Assembly: GCF_041734735.1 (NCBI RefSeq)
Contig: NC_134880.1
Location: forward strand, 32,447,330 to 32,511,329
DNA: 64,000 bases
Direction: 5' to 3'
From: Babylonia areolata
Lineage: Eukaryota > Mollusca > Gastropoda > Neogastropoda > Buccinidae
Shown piece after piece: positions 36,701 through 51,100 of the stretch. Each line of letters starts with the position of its first letter. The stretch's first letter is position 1. The notes beneath the pieces are model-generated. The model did no database searches, had not been told where the DNA came from, and worked only from the letters and a program-made list of their open reading frames with translations. The translations under genes were made by a program, and so were the position numbers.

Positions 36701-39700
36701 TATTTACTTGCATATCTCAAAGAGTTGTGATTGTTATCATAAACTTATAACCTGTTTTAATTTCACCTACAGGTATATACTGCCAACAAGCATGTAATTT
36801 CCAGCTATATTTTAGGAGTCATGATGGCTGCTGGAAAAAGAGGGCGCTAGCCAGCGGGACAAAGGGGAGGTTACCTACTTCCGGGAGGTTATCGGCCGTA
36901 GTTTCGTTTTCTCCGCATATGCGGATAGTAGTTTGCACAGGACAGGAATGTCAGACCCCTGCCGGAGTCTGCACAAGTTGGGTCACGGTAAGTATGTTAT
37001 TTAAACGTAATTTTAGATAGAAAATTTCCTTTTATTATTAAATTATTTTCACTTTGAAATGCCTGAAAAGTTATATGCAATCAAAATAAATGGGGTAAAA
37101 GCCGACTTCAGATTTCTTATTCATTTTACTTTACAAGAACATTGACCTTATATATGTATCTATTATAGTTTTGTGTGATTTAAAAAAAAAATTCCCTGAA
37201 TCTTCAAAATGCCATTACAAGGGGAAAGCACTTTTTCATAACATTCTCTGCCCACTGAATGGGTTTTTGATGACATGGGAGACTTCCTGAGGGACAAAAC
37301 TGAGATAAGTAAATACCTTTTAAACAAGAGAGGCAAGGCCTTCAAGGCACTTGTTATACACACTTTGTCCGGTTAAAAAAAAAACAGTTGCGAAAATGTG
37401 TTCTGTATTTAGTAATTTTTTTCTTTCCTTTGCTTGTGGGCTGCAACTCCCACATTCACTTGTATATACACGAGTTGGTTTTTACATGTATGACCATTTT
37501 TACCCCGACATGTAGGCAGCCATACTCTGTTTTCAGGGGTGTATTTAGTAATATATAGCTTTAGAGAAAAAAAAAGAAAAGAAAAGATATATTGGCAGGT
37601 CTAAACGGAACACATTCAGTTCAAGAGGAAGTAGACTTACTCCCAGGGCTTAAGAGCACCTACCAATGAAGTTAAAAAATTGATATCTAGATTTATGTTT
37701 CTTTAGCATGATAAATAGATTTTGGTATACGATGCGATAACGCCTTTTAAATCATGCTATTTGGGTGTATCTCGATTATTTAAGAAATTCTTTAAAGTCT
37801 GTGGTAAAGCAGACGTTGCCATCACCTCAGGCAACATGAAGCTGTTTTCTCCAGATCTGCGTGTTTGACAGGCTTACAGAAACTACAATCGGTCCATTCA
37901 GTTTCTCTTTTATGGTCATTTGATGGGTGCAATAGCCGAGTGGTTAAAGCATTGGACTTTCAGTCTGAGGGTCCCAGGTTTGAATCTCAGTAACGGCGTC
38001 TGGTGGGTAAAGGGCGGAGATTTTTCCGATCTCCCAGGTCAACTTATGTGCAGACCTGCTAGTGCCTGAACTCCCTTTATGTGTATACACACACAGAAGA
38101 TCAAATACGCACATAAAAGGTCCTGTAATCCATGTCTGCATTCAGAACATACCCTGCAACCCCGAAAACGGAGTATGGCTGCCTACATTGTGGGGTAAAC
38201 AAACAAAACGGTCATACGCGTAGATGTTGCATGTCTGTCTGAGTGCGTATGGGTGTGTGCCTGGAATCTGATTGAATGACACAGGAAATGAATGATGAGC
38301 ACCTAAATGGCAGCGGTCAGTCAGCTCTGCCCAGGAAGGCAGCCTGTTGTGCATATGAGTCAGTGTTTGTAAAGTGCTTAGAGCTTGGTCTCTGACCGAG
38401 GATAGGCACTATAGAAGTGTCCATATCATCATCATTCATTCTAATTAATTCAGTATCCACTTTGAAATATTCATATGCAGTAAAGATGTCAACCATGTGG
38501 TTAGTGTCACTGTGTGTCCAGAATTTGTTTTTGTTTTTTCTTTTAACTCACTCTAGATGAAGGGCCCTGATCAAGGCCCTGCTGTTTACAACTGTTTTAG
38601 ACAAAGGAGCCTGATTGGAGCTTTAGATTGTTTTGAATTTTTGGATGGCACCTAATTTGCATAAGGGTGTTATAAGCATATGATGTTATAAGCTAAGAAT
38701 ATTTTAATTGACCTTTCCACTCTCCATAGCAACCAATAAAAGCAGAGTGTGTTGCTGTGCTTGTGAGCAGGAGAGTTATTTTCACGGTGACTGGTTTACA
38801 TGAACAGTGCATGTCAACAATGGTGTTTGACCCAGTTTCTTCTCAGTCACAAGGCAGACAACAGATTTAGATGAAGGGGCCCAACCATGGCTATATAACG
38901 TTCTGAATTTAATCTGTTTCATACTCTGTGTGTTTTCCCAGATTCGTATACAAGTCACCAGTGTGTGCAAATTTCGAACAAAAAATAGAGATACTGCATG
39001 ATAGCATGAGAAGGGAGGACGTTTTATATTTTGTCCCCAGCTAACTCATTGTGCTACTGATCAGTTTGGAAGTTTTCAGTTGTTCAGTTCTAACAGTTGT
39101 TTTTTGGCAGTTTTACTTCTTACCCATACAAGTGGGGAAAGTCAGGGGAGCTAACTGGCAGCACTAAGTGTTTTAATTGCGAACAAGAAAAACAAGGTCA
39201 GGCTATCATCAAACCCAAACATCAGTTGTGATTTTTTGGATTTGGATCATCAACAAAAGACATTTTAGATTGCATGCCAAGATTTGACATGATAATACTC
39301 TGCAGTAATATATCTCAAACATGACTTTCTATATATGTCAATATAGGTTAAGAATTTTATATGTTTACTTAACCCTTTCGCTGCCAGGAAAATAAGATTC
39401 AAGTGAAATCTATTTGCCAGGGGTTTTTGACAAAAAACGGGTATAAATTTTCCAAAAATTCTGTGCTCTTTGTTATTTGAGAAAGACCCATAAAAGTATA
39501 TATTTTCTGAAAGGTAAATGAATAAAGAATACAAAACACATAATCTTTACTCATTTTGTATATTTTTAGTGACATGCTGTTGTTTTGAAATCAGTGTTTT
39601 GTTTTTTGTCACATTTTCAACTTATTCATTGCAAACATTAGTCAGGTAATTTGCACTAAAATATCATATTGTCTGGACAGATGGATATCTGCACACACAA

Positions 39701-42700
39701 AATCATACTAGAACAACCACATTATTATTTTTTTTTTTTAAGAGACAGATACACAATGCATTGTGTCTTCTCCAAGTGATAATATGGATGTGGGGCCACG
39801 CCCCCCCAGTCTCCACCTCCCTCCTCTCCACTCCTCTTACATGATCACTTTATCCAGTTCTCATCAGACTGCTTGGTTGAGTGCCAAGAAAATCACCTAC
39901 ACTGTGTCCTGCTAATAATTTGGTTAGTTTGTGTCGTCTGCTATGGTTGTGCAGCCTGGATCACTCACTGATAGTGGTGTCTTGGCCACTCTCTTGATTG
40001 CTCTTATTTTATATCGAATCGTCCTATAAATGTTCATTACTGTCTTCTCCTTTGAATTTACGCTTCAGTTCTTTCTGAACATCACTAAAGAAAGCAATCT
40101 TCGTTGATTTAGTTCGCCATGATCGCATGTCTTGAGCACGGCATCAGTCAGACATTTTGTTGAGTGAGTGAGGAAAGGAGCTAGGCAAAACACTGCGACA
40201 GTGACCCATTCAAAACGTTCAAATAAAGGACTGCCTCAGGACGTAGATGGGATTTCTAGCCATGAATAGAATCCAGAAAGATTCCCCAAGCTAAAGCGAC
40301 CAGCATTTTCGTCAACGAACTGAATGCAAACCAGGGAAAAGTCTGAATATTTCGATGACAAGTTATCTTGTCATTGTGGCAGCGAAGGGTACATGCTTGC
40401 GATGACGAGTTATCTCATCATATAGGCAGCCTAGGGGTTAAAAGAATTGGAAAAACAAATGTCCATGACTTCATGATCTTGCATATTTGTTGCTGGTATT
40501 TTTACTTTGTCACTCTCACAGAAAAAGAAAAGGAAACTGAGAGGCAGGGTATGAAACAGAAAAGTGATAAAGTGGTCAAGGTATGGACAAGTTTAACTGA
40601 GAAATGTGTAAAGTCTTTTTAAATAGGCAGTTAAATTGTTCATAGATGTTAGTTTCGAAAATGTGTTCACAGCTTGAAGAGGCTGAACGAACTCGCATAG
40701 AGACAAGAAAACAGGAGGAGCGGGACAAAGCCACTGCAGACCTTGAAGCATGGAAAGAGACACAACGCCTTCTGGCTGAACAGGTAAGATTATGATAATA
40801 ACAGCAATAATATATGTAGTGCTTTGGTGAAACTGAAAGACCACAGGACAGATGTTGAAGAAACATCAAACCAGAAGTGACTCTGCTTTCCATGAGCATC
40901 TTGCATCATATGCAGTCACAGTACTGACTTGGGTGGGACATGAGCACTGTGCACAGAAACCAATTTCTGGAAGAGGAAAGTAAAATAAGTCATCCAGATC
41001 AAGACATGAAAGTCAAGCCTCAGCCATGACACTAGTCTGGAATTCCCTCCAGTTTATGACAGTCTTTAAAAACACTACAGTCAGGTGCATGTGGCCAGGC
41101 AACTTTAATAAAGTATTGAACTTGGCTTTCTCTCAGCCTGTCCAGCCCAAGACTTTCCTTTGTCAGTTTTACTGATGAGGGTGTTGAAAGACTGCCGAAA
41201 TATTCAAGTGTGTCGGAAATCTCTCAGTTTTTCAACTCAAATATAGGGGTGAGACAAAGAGAAAATCTCTTTCCAATAATGTTTGCATTCTTCTGAAACA
41301 ATATGAAATCCCACTAAGAAAAAGGAGATGGATTATCAACTATTGCTGAAGAGGCTAGGGAAATTAATTTGCGTGAACAGTATTTTAATGTTTTTGTAAA
41401 ACTATTTGTTCTGCTTTAGGCAAACGAAACTGTGATTTTATTTCAGAGACAGCCACAGGTTTGTAGAATGGTCTTCCTGCAATGAGACAGTATTGTGAGA
41501 AGTGGGAGCTAACTCTGAATGCCAAAAATTGTAAAGTAATAATTTTCTCAAGGGGCAAAGTAAGAACATTTTCTGATTTTCATATCAGTGATGATAAAAG
41601 TTGGGTTGTAAGTGATTTTTAGTTCTTGGGACTGAAGCTTGATTATGATGATAAAATGCATGTTGCCCAGCATGACTTACCTGATCGTGCCTTGAAACCA
41701 GTGTTTGTACTTCTGAGGAAAACCAACCTATTAAAGCTTACTGTTGACCTAATTATTGACTTATTTAATGAAATGATTGTGAAGTTAGGGATTTTGATAT
41801 ATCTGATATTGTGGAAATTCTACAAACTAGTTCTGAAACTTAGACAGTCCACCCCTTCTTTTCTGGTATTTGGTAACTGGTAAGTTCCTTGTGTCTGTAA
41901 AAACCAGAACACTAGCATTTTGGTTTAAGCTTGTTACAAACCTAGGCACTTCAAAGCTATCTTTGCTTGTTTACAAATGTCTCTTTAATTTAAACAGCAT
42001 CAACATACACCAGAACCAATTCCTGAAAAACATTCTAAATGTCTTGAATGAAATTGGATTAAGTAGTTCCTGGTTTAAACACCACAGTTTTGGTGTACAT
42101 CCCACTTGGTTTGAAGAGAAGTTTAAGTGCTGTTTAAACGATAAGTTTTTGCAAGATTGGTATAGACATACATATAACTATATTATGTATACTAATTAGA
42201 GGATGTTTAAGCCAGTATTTGTTCAGGATGTTTATTTTACAATGTTACCAAATAACCATATAGTTAGTTAAGAAAAACCAGTTATGCTTTGCCTGTTAAT
42301 AGCCAGCATTTATTGGTTTCAACATATGTGATAAACACACCATAAACGACATTGCTGATGAGCTTCACTGTTTATTTGTGTGTCCTTTTTTGACATTGTG
42401 AGACAAATATGTTATCTATGAATCAAGAACATGCCCAGACTCCATCAAATTCTGCTTCCTGTTTTCTGAGAAAAACAACAACAGAATATTTTTGAAACTT
42501 ATATCATTGGTTTCTTGTATTTGTAGTTCTTTTCAGCAATTTCAGGAATTTTGTCAAATGCTAAGGAAAAAAATCGGAAAGAATTAAGAAACTCTCTGCA
42601 GTATGAATCATCCTGAATCAGAGAATCTTTCCCACAAAAGCTTTGGTATCATTGCTGTATTGTACAATATGAATTATGGTTCTATTGTTCCTGTAGTTTT

Positions 42701-44671
42701 TCTCAACTTAGCTACATAATGAGCCTCACTCACACACATATACATGTACACACAATGCAGATTAAGAGAATACAGGGGTATGGATATAGTTTGTTAAGCA
42801 ACTATTACTCAAAGCATTTAGACATTACCAAATACAAGAAAGGAATAACTAATCTACTGCACAGTCTGTTATAGTAATTCTCATTCTGAGATAGAATTGA
42901 TAACTGGTGAGAATAACTGGAGCAGATTCTGCTGGAGATGAGTTGTTTTTAGACTCGTTCTTAATCCATTCAGCGCCAGAGAATTTTGTGGAAAAAAAAG
43001 TGCTCTCTCCTAGCCAGGGAATTTTGATGATTCAGGAGTAGTAAAATCAAAAGAAAAAAATCAGCACAAAAACTATAGGAGATACAGAATGAACGTAAAC
43101 GTTTTTGTAAAGACAAATTTCCCAGTTATATTAGGTAGCGGTAGCCCCCATGGCCGATGCCGGGAAACCTATGAACGCCTAAAAAAATGACTAATTTTGA
43201 AGTGCATTTTCTCAAATTTGATTTCATTTTGTGAAAAACTATCCAACTGAAATAATTATTCATCATCCATATTTTTAATTTTTATTGTGTTTGCTTTATG
43301 CAGTGCGTGAATGGGTTCATGGATGGAAGATAAAGAAGTGTACAGTAACGCGAAATAGCGATCCTTGTTCAATGGCGGCCGGCGTCTTTCTGAGCGCAAC
43401 ACAGTTAGTTTCAACCACATAGTGGAAAAAATCGCATCCGTTGTTTTCCATTCATTGGTTACTGTTCGAAAAACTGGGAGCCGTGAAAGGCGAAAGTTCA
43501 AGGAGAACTTTCGTGTGGTTTTTTTCCAAGCCTTGGGCGAAGTAGGGTAGTTAGATCTGAGCGCAAAGTTACGGGAATTTTTCGGCTATCTTTCAACGCC
43601 TTGCGCAGTTCGAAAAAGAAATCTGACCCTACATGATACTGTATGAGCGGTAAAGAGCATTTTCTGCTGATTTCAATGGTATCTGAAATTAAGATTTTTG
43701 ATCCTTGAGCAATTTGCTCAAGCGATTCAAAAGCAGGTACCCCTCTTCGTCAGTTGCGTCGGCCCAATCAACATTCAACACAGGAGAGCGGCACTTCATC
43801 TAACACAAAAATGGCATTGTTTCTCCAGAAAATCTTAAGTTTCATCGGTAAGTTTTATATTATTTTTGAAAACGAATGTCTTTTGCACTTTCATGCACAA
43901 TATTGAATTGAAATTCTTTGAATCAGGATTTTGATCGATGTCAGTAACTGAGCAGCTTGGATCTATTTCATCAGTGTTTTTGTAACGTGACACCGTGTTT
44001 CAATCGGAACACGATTTATTTTTTTCTGAGTAAAACACACAAAAACTGTTGATACAGAATGAAAAATGGACATGTTTAAACGGAGCCCATGAATTCCAAT
44101 TACTAACTAAGCTTTAGTAAGCAAAATATTATCTGGGTCTAAAACCGGAAGTGCTCGGGACAGCATTAGCGTCGTCTGCTACAGACTCGGTGAGTGTTAA
44201 ATAAGTGAGTAAAAAATTGTAATGTGGTTTCTTTTTCCATAAAATGAGCATTTCATTCAACATCACACAAAAGTCATATATTCTAGATGCATTCTGCTTC
44301 GATAGCTGTGAAACTTTATATTAATATATGCAGACAGATTGATACTATGCTCTCACATTCCAAAAAGAACAAGAACACCAATTCATACTAACCCCCTGCT
44401 CCCTCCCCCCCACCTCCCCCTCTCTCCTCTGCAAACTTCATTTTAATAATTTGCTGAGAGTTGTATTATCATTCCCCTCACTTGTCTCTGAGTATCTCCC
44501 ACCAATGGTAAGGAGAGGGGAGGGGGTTGTCAATGGGTGTGGCAAACTTGGCACTGAGCCAAATCACTGACCACTTGCTTTGAATCCCTGACTGCTGACA
44601 GTGATATAACCCACCACCTCCTCCCCCAGTCGTCCCCTTCCCCATTTCTTTCCTGTGGGTGGAGTAGGGGT

Positions 44672-44731
<60 letters not shown>

Positions 44732-44984
44732 AAGTTTGCATTTGCACATGTATGCTTGTGAGTATGTGTATGTATGAGTATGAAAAAAGTGTAATGTGAA
44801 AAGATATATGATTAATTTGAACAGTGCAATCAACATCATGTTTCTTAAAAAAAATTAACACCAATTTTTAACAAACTAAAATTAGTAAAAAGAAAATCAG
44901 TACAATAATACCCATAGCCTAAGCTGCACATCAGGTTCAGTCAAACTATATAACACTATCTGGGATCCAGCAATTAAGAGTATA

Positions 44985-45021
<37 letters not shown>

Positions 45022-45138
45022 CATGTAACCCATGATATGCTGTGCATCTCGACTGCATGAAACAGGAAACAAAGGGATAATTCATGAAATGATAAAGTGC
45101 AAAATACCATGCATATATTGTGAATGAAATATTCACTT

Positions 45139-45183
<45 letters not shown>

Positions 45184-48100
45184 TATATCTATATATCTAT
45201 CTAAGACATGCATTCTCACATTCACAGACAAATAAAGGTGAGTACACAAAATATATACAAAGAATAAGATACTAAGTATGATGTGCATATTAACAATAAA
45301 ATATTCAATATTTAGTAATCATTTAGTAGACATTTAGTAATACATTCATCTCAATCATGAAATGTAGTACCCTGAAGTGGAAATATTTGAGTAAATAATC
45401 GCATGCAACAAAGACACATAAGATGTAGATGGCAAAGCTCTTGTCAGCAACTGGAAAGGAGAGACCCCCAAAACTTCAGCCTCAGTTGTCAAAGCATAAG
45501 TTGTTGCTGCAATTTGAATTATTGTGTGAAAGGTAAATGCAGCCAAATAGTTCAGTGCAGTGAATTTTGTGTTGCTGTTGAATGAATACTTACCTGTTAG
45601 TATGCCATTTTATAATTCTGTTATCACAGTGTTTTCCTCCCTCTCAAAACACACCGAAATTGACAAAATCCTAAACATATATTAAACTGAGAGCTCTGTT
45701 TTTGGTTGTATGTTTTAAATTGAGTATAACATTTGTTCTTTCTTATGAGCTGATCTGTGTATCTAACATGTTGCAGAAAGGGCTGCTCATGGCAGGGCAT
45801 GCAAGACCTATTCAGTGACCCAAAAAGGCCAGTATAAACAGCTCAGGTAGCGAGCAGCATGTAATTGCTGATGCCAGGAAACCTGTGAGTGCAAAAAAAG
45901 AGATTTTTTGGTGTGCATTTTCTCTCTTGTGAATCGAATGCCATTTTGTGAAGAAATAAAGATGCATCATCCACCTTTTATTTCTTATTTATTGTGGTTC
46001 TTCTATAATGAAATGCATGACTGGGTTTATGGATGGAAGAAAAAGCTAGAGAGCTGAAAGAAAACAGATTCATATATCTGTCATTTTTGCTAGCAACTTA
46101 AGTAATATTTGCTCCCTCCTGGGAACCTTTGTCATGGAATGCCCCATCAACCTACCCTTTCTGTATAATGCTCTCAAGTTGCATTTGTTTAAAAATTCGC
46201 AGTAATTTTGCAGAAGCTGATCAGCCAAGACCACTGGTAACTTATTGTGGCTGTTACTTTTTTTTCAAAAACAAAAATTTTGAAGAAGTTTCAGTTTCAG
46301 TTTCAGTAGCTCAAGGAGGCGTCACTGCGTTCGGACAAATCCATATACGATACACCACATCTGCCAAGCAGATGCCTGACCAGCAGCGTAACCCAACGCG
46401 CTTAGTCAGGCCTTGAGAGGCCTTGGTAGGCTGGTTGGTTGGTAGGTAGGTAGGCAGGTAGACAGGTAGGTTGGTAGGTATCCCGAAAAGGAGTCGATTT
46501 CTTTGTGGATAAAAGGGGAGAGAGAGAGAGAGAGACGGCGAAGTGGGGTGAGGTTATGGGGGGATGTGGGGGGGGGAGGGTGTCCACTATCAGCAGCGAC
46601 GACTACAGCAGACGGTAGCGGAGGAAGGTAGCATCAGTAGCCGTGTCTCAGCACCCATGTCCCGCGGCCGTGTTCAGTGATCCGGTGCAAGCAAAGACAT
46701 CCCTGGGGAAGAACTCACTGGCATTGAGAATTGTCAACATTTAGAACAGCCTTCCGACACATGTCGTTTGTGCAAAAACTGTAAACACTTTTAAGAATAG
46801 GGTCGACAAATTCTGGTCAGACCAAGAAATCATGTTTGAAGACTTCAGGGCAAAAGTACTGACAACCGGCAGTGGCACATATGAGCAGCCTGAACGTAGA
46901 GTCCGATGAAGAGGAACCCCTGGGACCTGTATCAGAAAACAACTCTAAGTCTCATCCACAATGTGCACCCTTATTTATGAGAAAATCGGGTATCATTCCT
47001 TTTCTGGCAACTTTAGATGGAAGTTTTTAGGTTGATTTTAATTTATTTTGAAAGCTGACATTTCACTTAATACACACACAAAATTTCCTGGTCCTACTTG
47101 TGACAGTTACTGAAATATTCATCTTTGCAGCATGCTACCCCAATAAACGGTCTTTTTTCCGCTGGTCAAATTGAAGATTTTTCAAAGTTTGAGACTCTGA
47201 TACTTAAAATTCAGTTAATTATCCTGCCTGAAAAAAATTCAGTGCACTTGTTGTGATGTATTCTGCAAGTTATTTTATTATGAAATGCCACTGTCTATTC
47301 TTTTCAGTGCTGTAGACCTTCAAAGTTGCTATTCTGTGCATATTGACATGTCTTGATTTTCTATTTTCCCCCTACTTTGACAGGCATATTTTCCAATTTC
47401 TTTGTTGCTGAAGTGTTATTTTTTTCTTGTCCAGTATGCCATTATCATATGGTTTTTAGAAGTATATGAGTTTTCATTACAGTACCCTCATGGACAGTAC
47501 AGTATGACTGTGAAAATGTGAAAATATTAAGTACTAACAGCATGTACGCATCGTCACATCTTTAAAATGGAATATCTTCAGAACTAATCAAGATTTTCAC
47601 TTACTCTTTTTTTTTTGTTTTTCTTATATTGTCATGTTGTTAGCCAAAAATCACATTTCAGTCATTGTAATGAATATTTAAATTTTCACTGCCGCCACCT
47701 AGTTATATTTTATGTAGGTACCTATTCAGGCATTTCAGAGTGAAGATAATGATTTTTATGCATTAAAAAAGTCTAGTTCCACTTCCACAGAATGACACCC
47801 CAAAAAGAATACAAACAAAATACAGCTGGAGATAGCATGTTTACTGTCTGATTATACCTGTAGAAGAAGTTTTTTAGTTTTTGGATGTGAACTTTCTCAA
47901 CACTGAACAGAAAACAGGAATTAGATGTTTTGTAACATGACTCTTTGTTGTTGAACACGACTGAAAGATGTTTTACTGTGGTGTTAAGCTAAGTCAGGTC
48001 AGGGGCATAGCCCTTGCTACTGGTACCATGTAACCCAGTACTACTTGCCGCATGTGAAGTCTCCCAGCGACGTACCAGGCAGAGGAGGAAACCTTTCCCA

Positions 48101-51100
48101 ACGGCTGTGAAGGCGGAAGAGGATGACCGAAGGGCAGGGGGAGCTCTCATCCTTGGTTTGAAGTTCTCCTAGGAGATGGAACTCAAGAAAAAAACCTGCA
48201 CCTGCTGAGGCCGTTCTATACGTGGCAGTATCTGCATGTGTGGGACTCTGAGTGTCAGTAGACGAGAGAGTGGGGAAGGGACTGCACAACTCCTCTTCAC
48301 CAAAAAAAAGTCACCTGTGCTGGTCAGGCAACCATGCTGATGGCGGAACGACAAGCTAGCCCTTCAACACGCAGTTTTCCCAAGCCCTGCGGCGATGGAG
48401 AAGTGGTAATGGGTACAGGCAGAGGATAGAGGATGCTGCTGGCAGTTCCTAGTCACGACTGTGCACGCAGGCGGCTGTGGGGTGTTGGTCGTCCACCGTA
48501 GACTGGGGCAGATGCGGCCCCCTTATCCTCCCACAGTGTCAGAGCAGCCCTTTTTAGGGAGAGCACTCCTCTCCCCACTTGGGGAAGGGGAGATAAAAAG
48601 ATTCCCTTAACAAAGCCTGGCTCACCTAGTACCTAGTAGGAAACTGCACCTACTTGGACATCCAACACTAGCTTGAAAACAAGAGAAGAAAAGAACCAGG
48701 AGTCATGCCCTGACTGTGGGTACCTGTAATGTTCGCACCCTTTTGGACAGAGATGACAGACCAGAAAGGTGCACAACACTCATTTCTAGAATGCTTGGTC
48801 GCTACCAGGTGACACATAGCAGCCCTGAGCGAAACCAGGTTTGCCAGTGAAACCCAGCTGGGGGTGGGAGCTACACCTTCTACTACATTGACCAACCCTG
48901 ATGACATCAAAGAAGCTTTCTATGAGGAGCTGAGCTGCACCATTTCAGCGGTAGACAGAAAGGACAGGCTGATCATCCTTGGGGATTTCAATACCTGCAT
49001 CGGCGTGGACTACTCCTTGTGGCCAAAAGTCCTAGGACAGCACGGCACTGGCAAGTGCAACTCCAATGGACTGCTTTTGCTCTCACTCTGCGCGCAGCAT
49101 GGACTGACCATCACCAACACCCTCTTCCAAAAAGTGGACAAGCACAAGAACACATGGATGCAACCCTGCTCCAAGCAATGGCACATGCTGGACGATTTGA
49201 TTGTCCAGCAGAGGGACAGAGGTGATGTGTCCATTACATGCTGCATGAGAGGAGCAGTCTGTTGGTCAGTCCATCGCCTGGTACGCAGCAAGATGAACAT
49301 CAGACTTGCATACAAGCTCCAACCAGCCAGGCAGAAACCCCCTAGGAAGCTGAAGATCCACTGCCTCCCTATCACCAAGGACATGCTGCAGCAGCAAATC
49401 CAAGCAGCTCTCCAAGAAACTCCTGCATCGACCGATGTAGAAGAGGTATGGAGCACCTTTAGAGATGCTGTGTACACAGCAGCAGCTGACACACTCAACT
49501 TTGTGCAGGGCAGCCACAAAGACTGGTTTGCCGAGAACAACTCTGAGATCTCCAGGCTCCTGAACACACTGCATAAATGGCATCAGGATCACATTTCCGA
49601 TAAAGACTGCCAGAGGAAGAAGAACCAGTACTTCCAAATCAAGCAACTCATGCAGAAGAGGCTGCATGAGAATAAGAACACCTGGTTGGAGAGAAAGTCC
49701 AAAGACCTTCAGTCCGCTGCTGATGCTCATGACACGAAGACCTTCCATGATGGTCTCTGAGCTGTGTATGGGCCGAGAGTCACAGGATCAACCCCTGTCT
49801 GAGCCTTGGACCAGACCACCCTCCTGACAGACAAGAAAGACATCCTTGCCCGCTGGGCAGAGCACTTCAACACCCTCCTCAACAGGGACTCATCTGTATA
49901 TGACGAGGAAATTGCAGCCCTACCACAGCTACCAGTCAGTGACTCGCTAGCTCCCCCTCCCACCAAAGCTGAGAACCGGAAGGCCCTGAAGCTGACAATG
50001 TCAGGAAAAACACCAGGAGCAGATGGAATCCAGGCCGACATCTACAAGTATGAAGGTGAGGTGTTGACAGACAAGCTGACCGCCCTGTTCCAGTCTATCT
50101 GGGAGAGAGGGGAGGATTTAACAAACAGAAGGGAGACAAAACATCCTGCAATAACCACCGTGGAATCTCTCTCCTCTGCATTGCCGGCAAGATCTCTGCC
50201 CGCATCATACTGAACAGACTGATTGACCATGTCTCCAACACAGTCATCCCTGAAGCACAGTACAGTTTCTGCTCAGGCCGGGGAACATGTGACATGGTGT
50301 TTGCCATATGCCAGATGCAAGAGAAGTGCCCTGAGCAGAACAAGGAGCTCCACATGGTCTTTTTAGACCTGACTAAGGCGTTTGACACGGTGAACCGACG
50401 TGGTCTTTGGAAGATCCTCCTAAAGTTCGGCTCTCAGTGAGCCTAATACAGCTGATTGCGTCATTCCACAATGGCATGCAGGCGAGAGTACAGGAAAATA
50501 CTGACATGTTGGATCCGTTCCCTGTGGTAAATGGAGTGAAGCAGGGCTGCATCCTGGCTTCCACACTTTTCTCCATTCTCTTCTCTGCCATGCTGATTGA
50601 TACCTTCCAAGACTGTAACCAGGGCATCGATATTCAGTTTCGCACAGATGGCAAACTTTTCAACTTGTGGTGACTCCACGCCAGGTCCAGGGTGTTTGAG
50701 GCACTGTTGAGATAGTTCCTCTTGCTGATGACAGTGTGCTCGCTGCACACACCCATGAGAACATGCAGTTCATTATGCACAGGTTCTCAATCTCCTGCAG
50801 GCGCTTTGGACTCGCCATCAGCCGTAGCAAGACTGAGTCCATGTACCAACCAGCTAGCTCACAGAACACCAGTGCCTCCCCCCTCACCTGCAGTTAAGAT
50901 CAATGACACAGAGATTAAGTCAGTTGACAAGTTTTGCTACCTGGGCAGCACCTTATGCAGCAACGGAGCCCTTGATGCAAAAGTGATGCTGCGCATCGCC
51001 AAGGCCAGCTCCGCCTTTGGCAGACTCAACAACAGGCTGTGGAACAACAAAGGCATCAGGTTCAGCACCAAAATCAAAACCTACAGAGCTGTTGTGCTGA

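Larger units (their letters stand above)
36543..40672 (+). other. DNAAF4: DNAAF4 intron 3 (4.1 kb)
   Basis: It is bounded by GTGAGT and TGTTCACAG. It contains a family A piece carrying a solo DIRS terminal repeat (36770-37265), two SINE copies (37417-37539 and 37925-38435), a family-B-like terminus at 38543 and the family C element 39369-40441. Nothing is recognised in 36543-36769 or 38561-39368. Confidence 0.85.

Noticed and set aside
37925-37995. Functional tRNA gene
   Set aside because: A and B boxes are present but no intact acceptor stem or full cloverleaf is seen, and the head continues into a SINE body.
43256-43550. Overlapping frames on both strands near 43400 as a small gene
   Set aside because: There is no start context, no conserved motif and no splice evidence, and the region borders a family A terminus.
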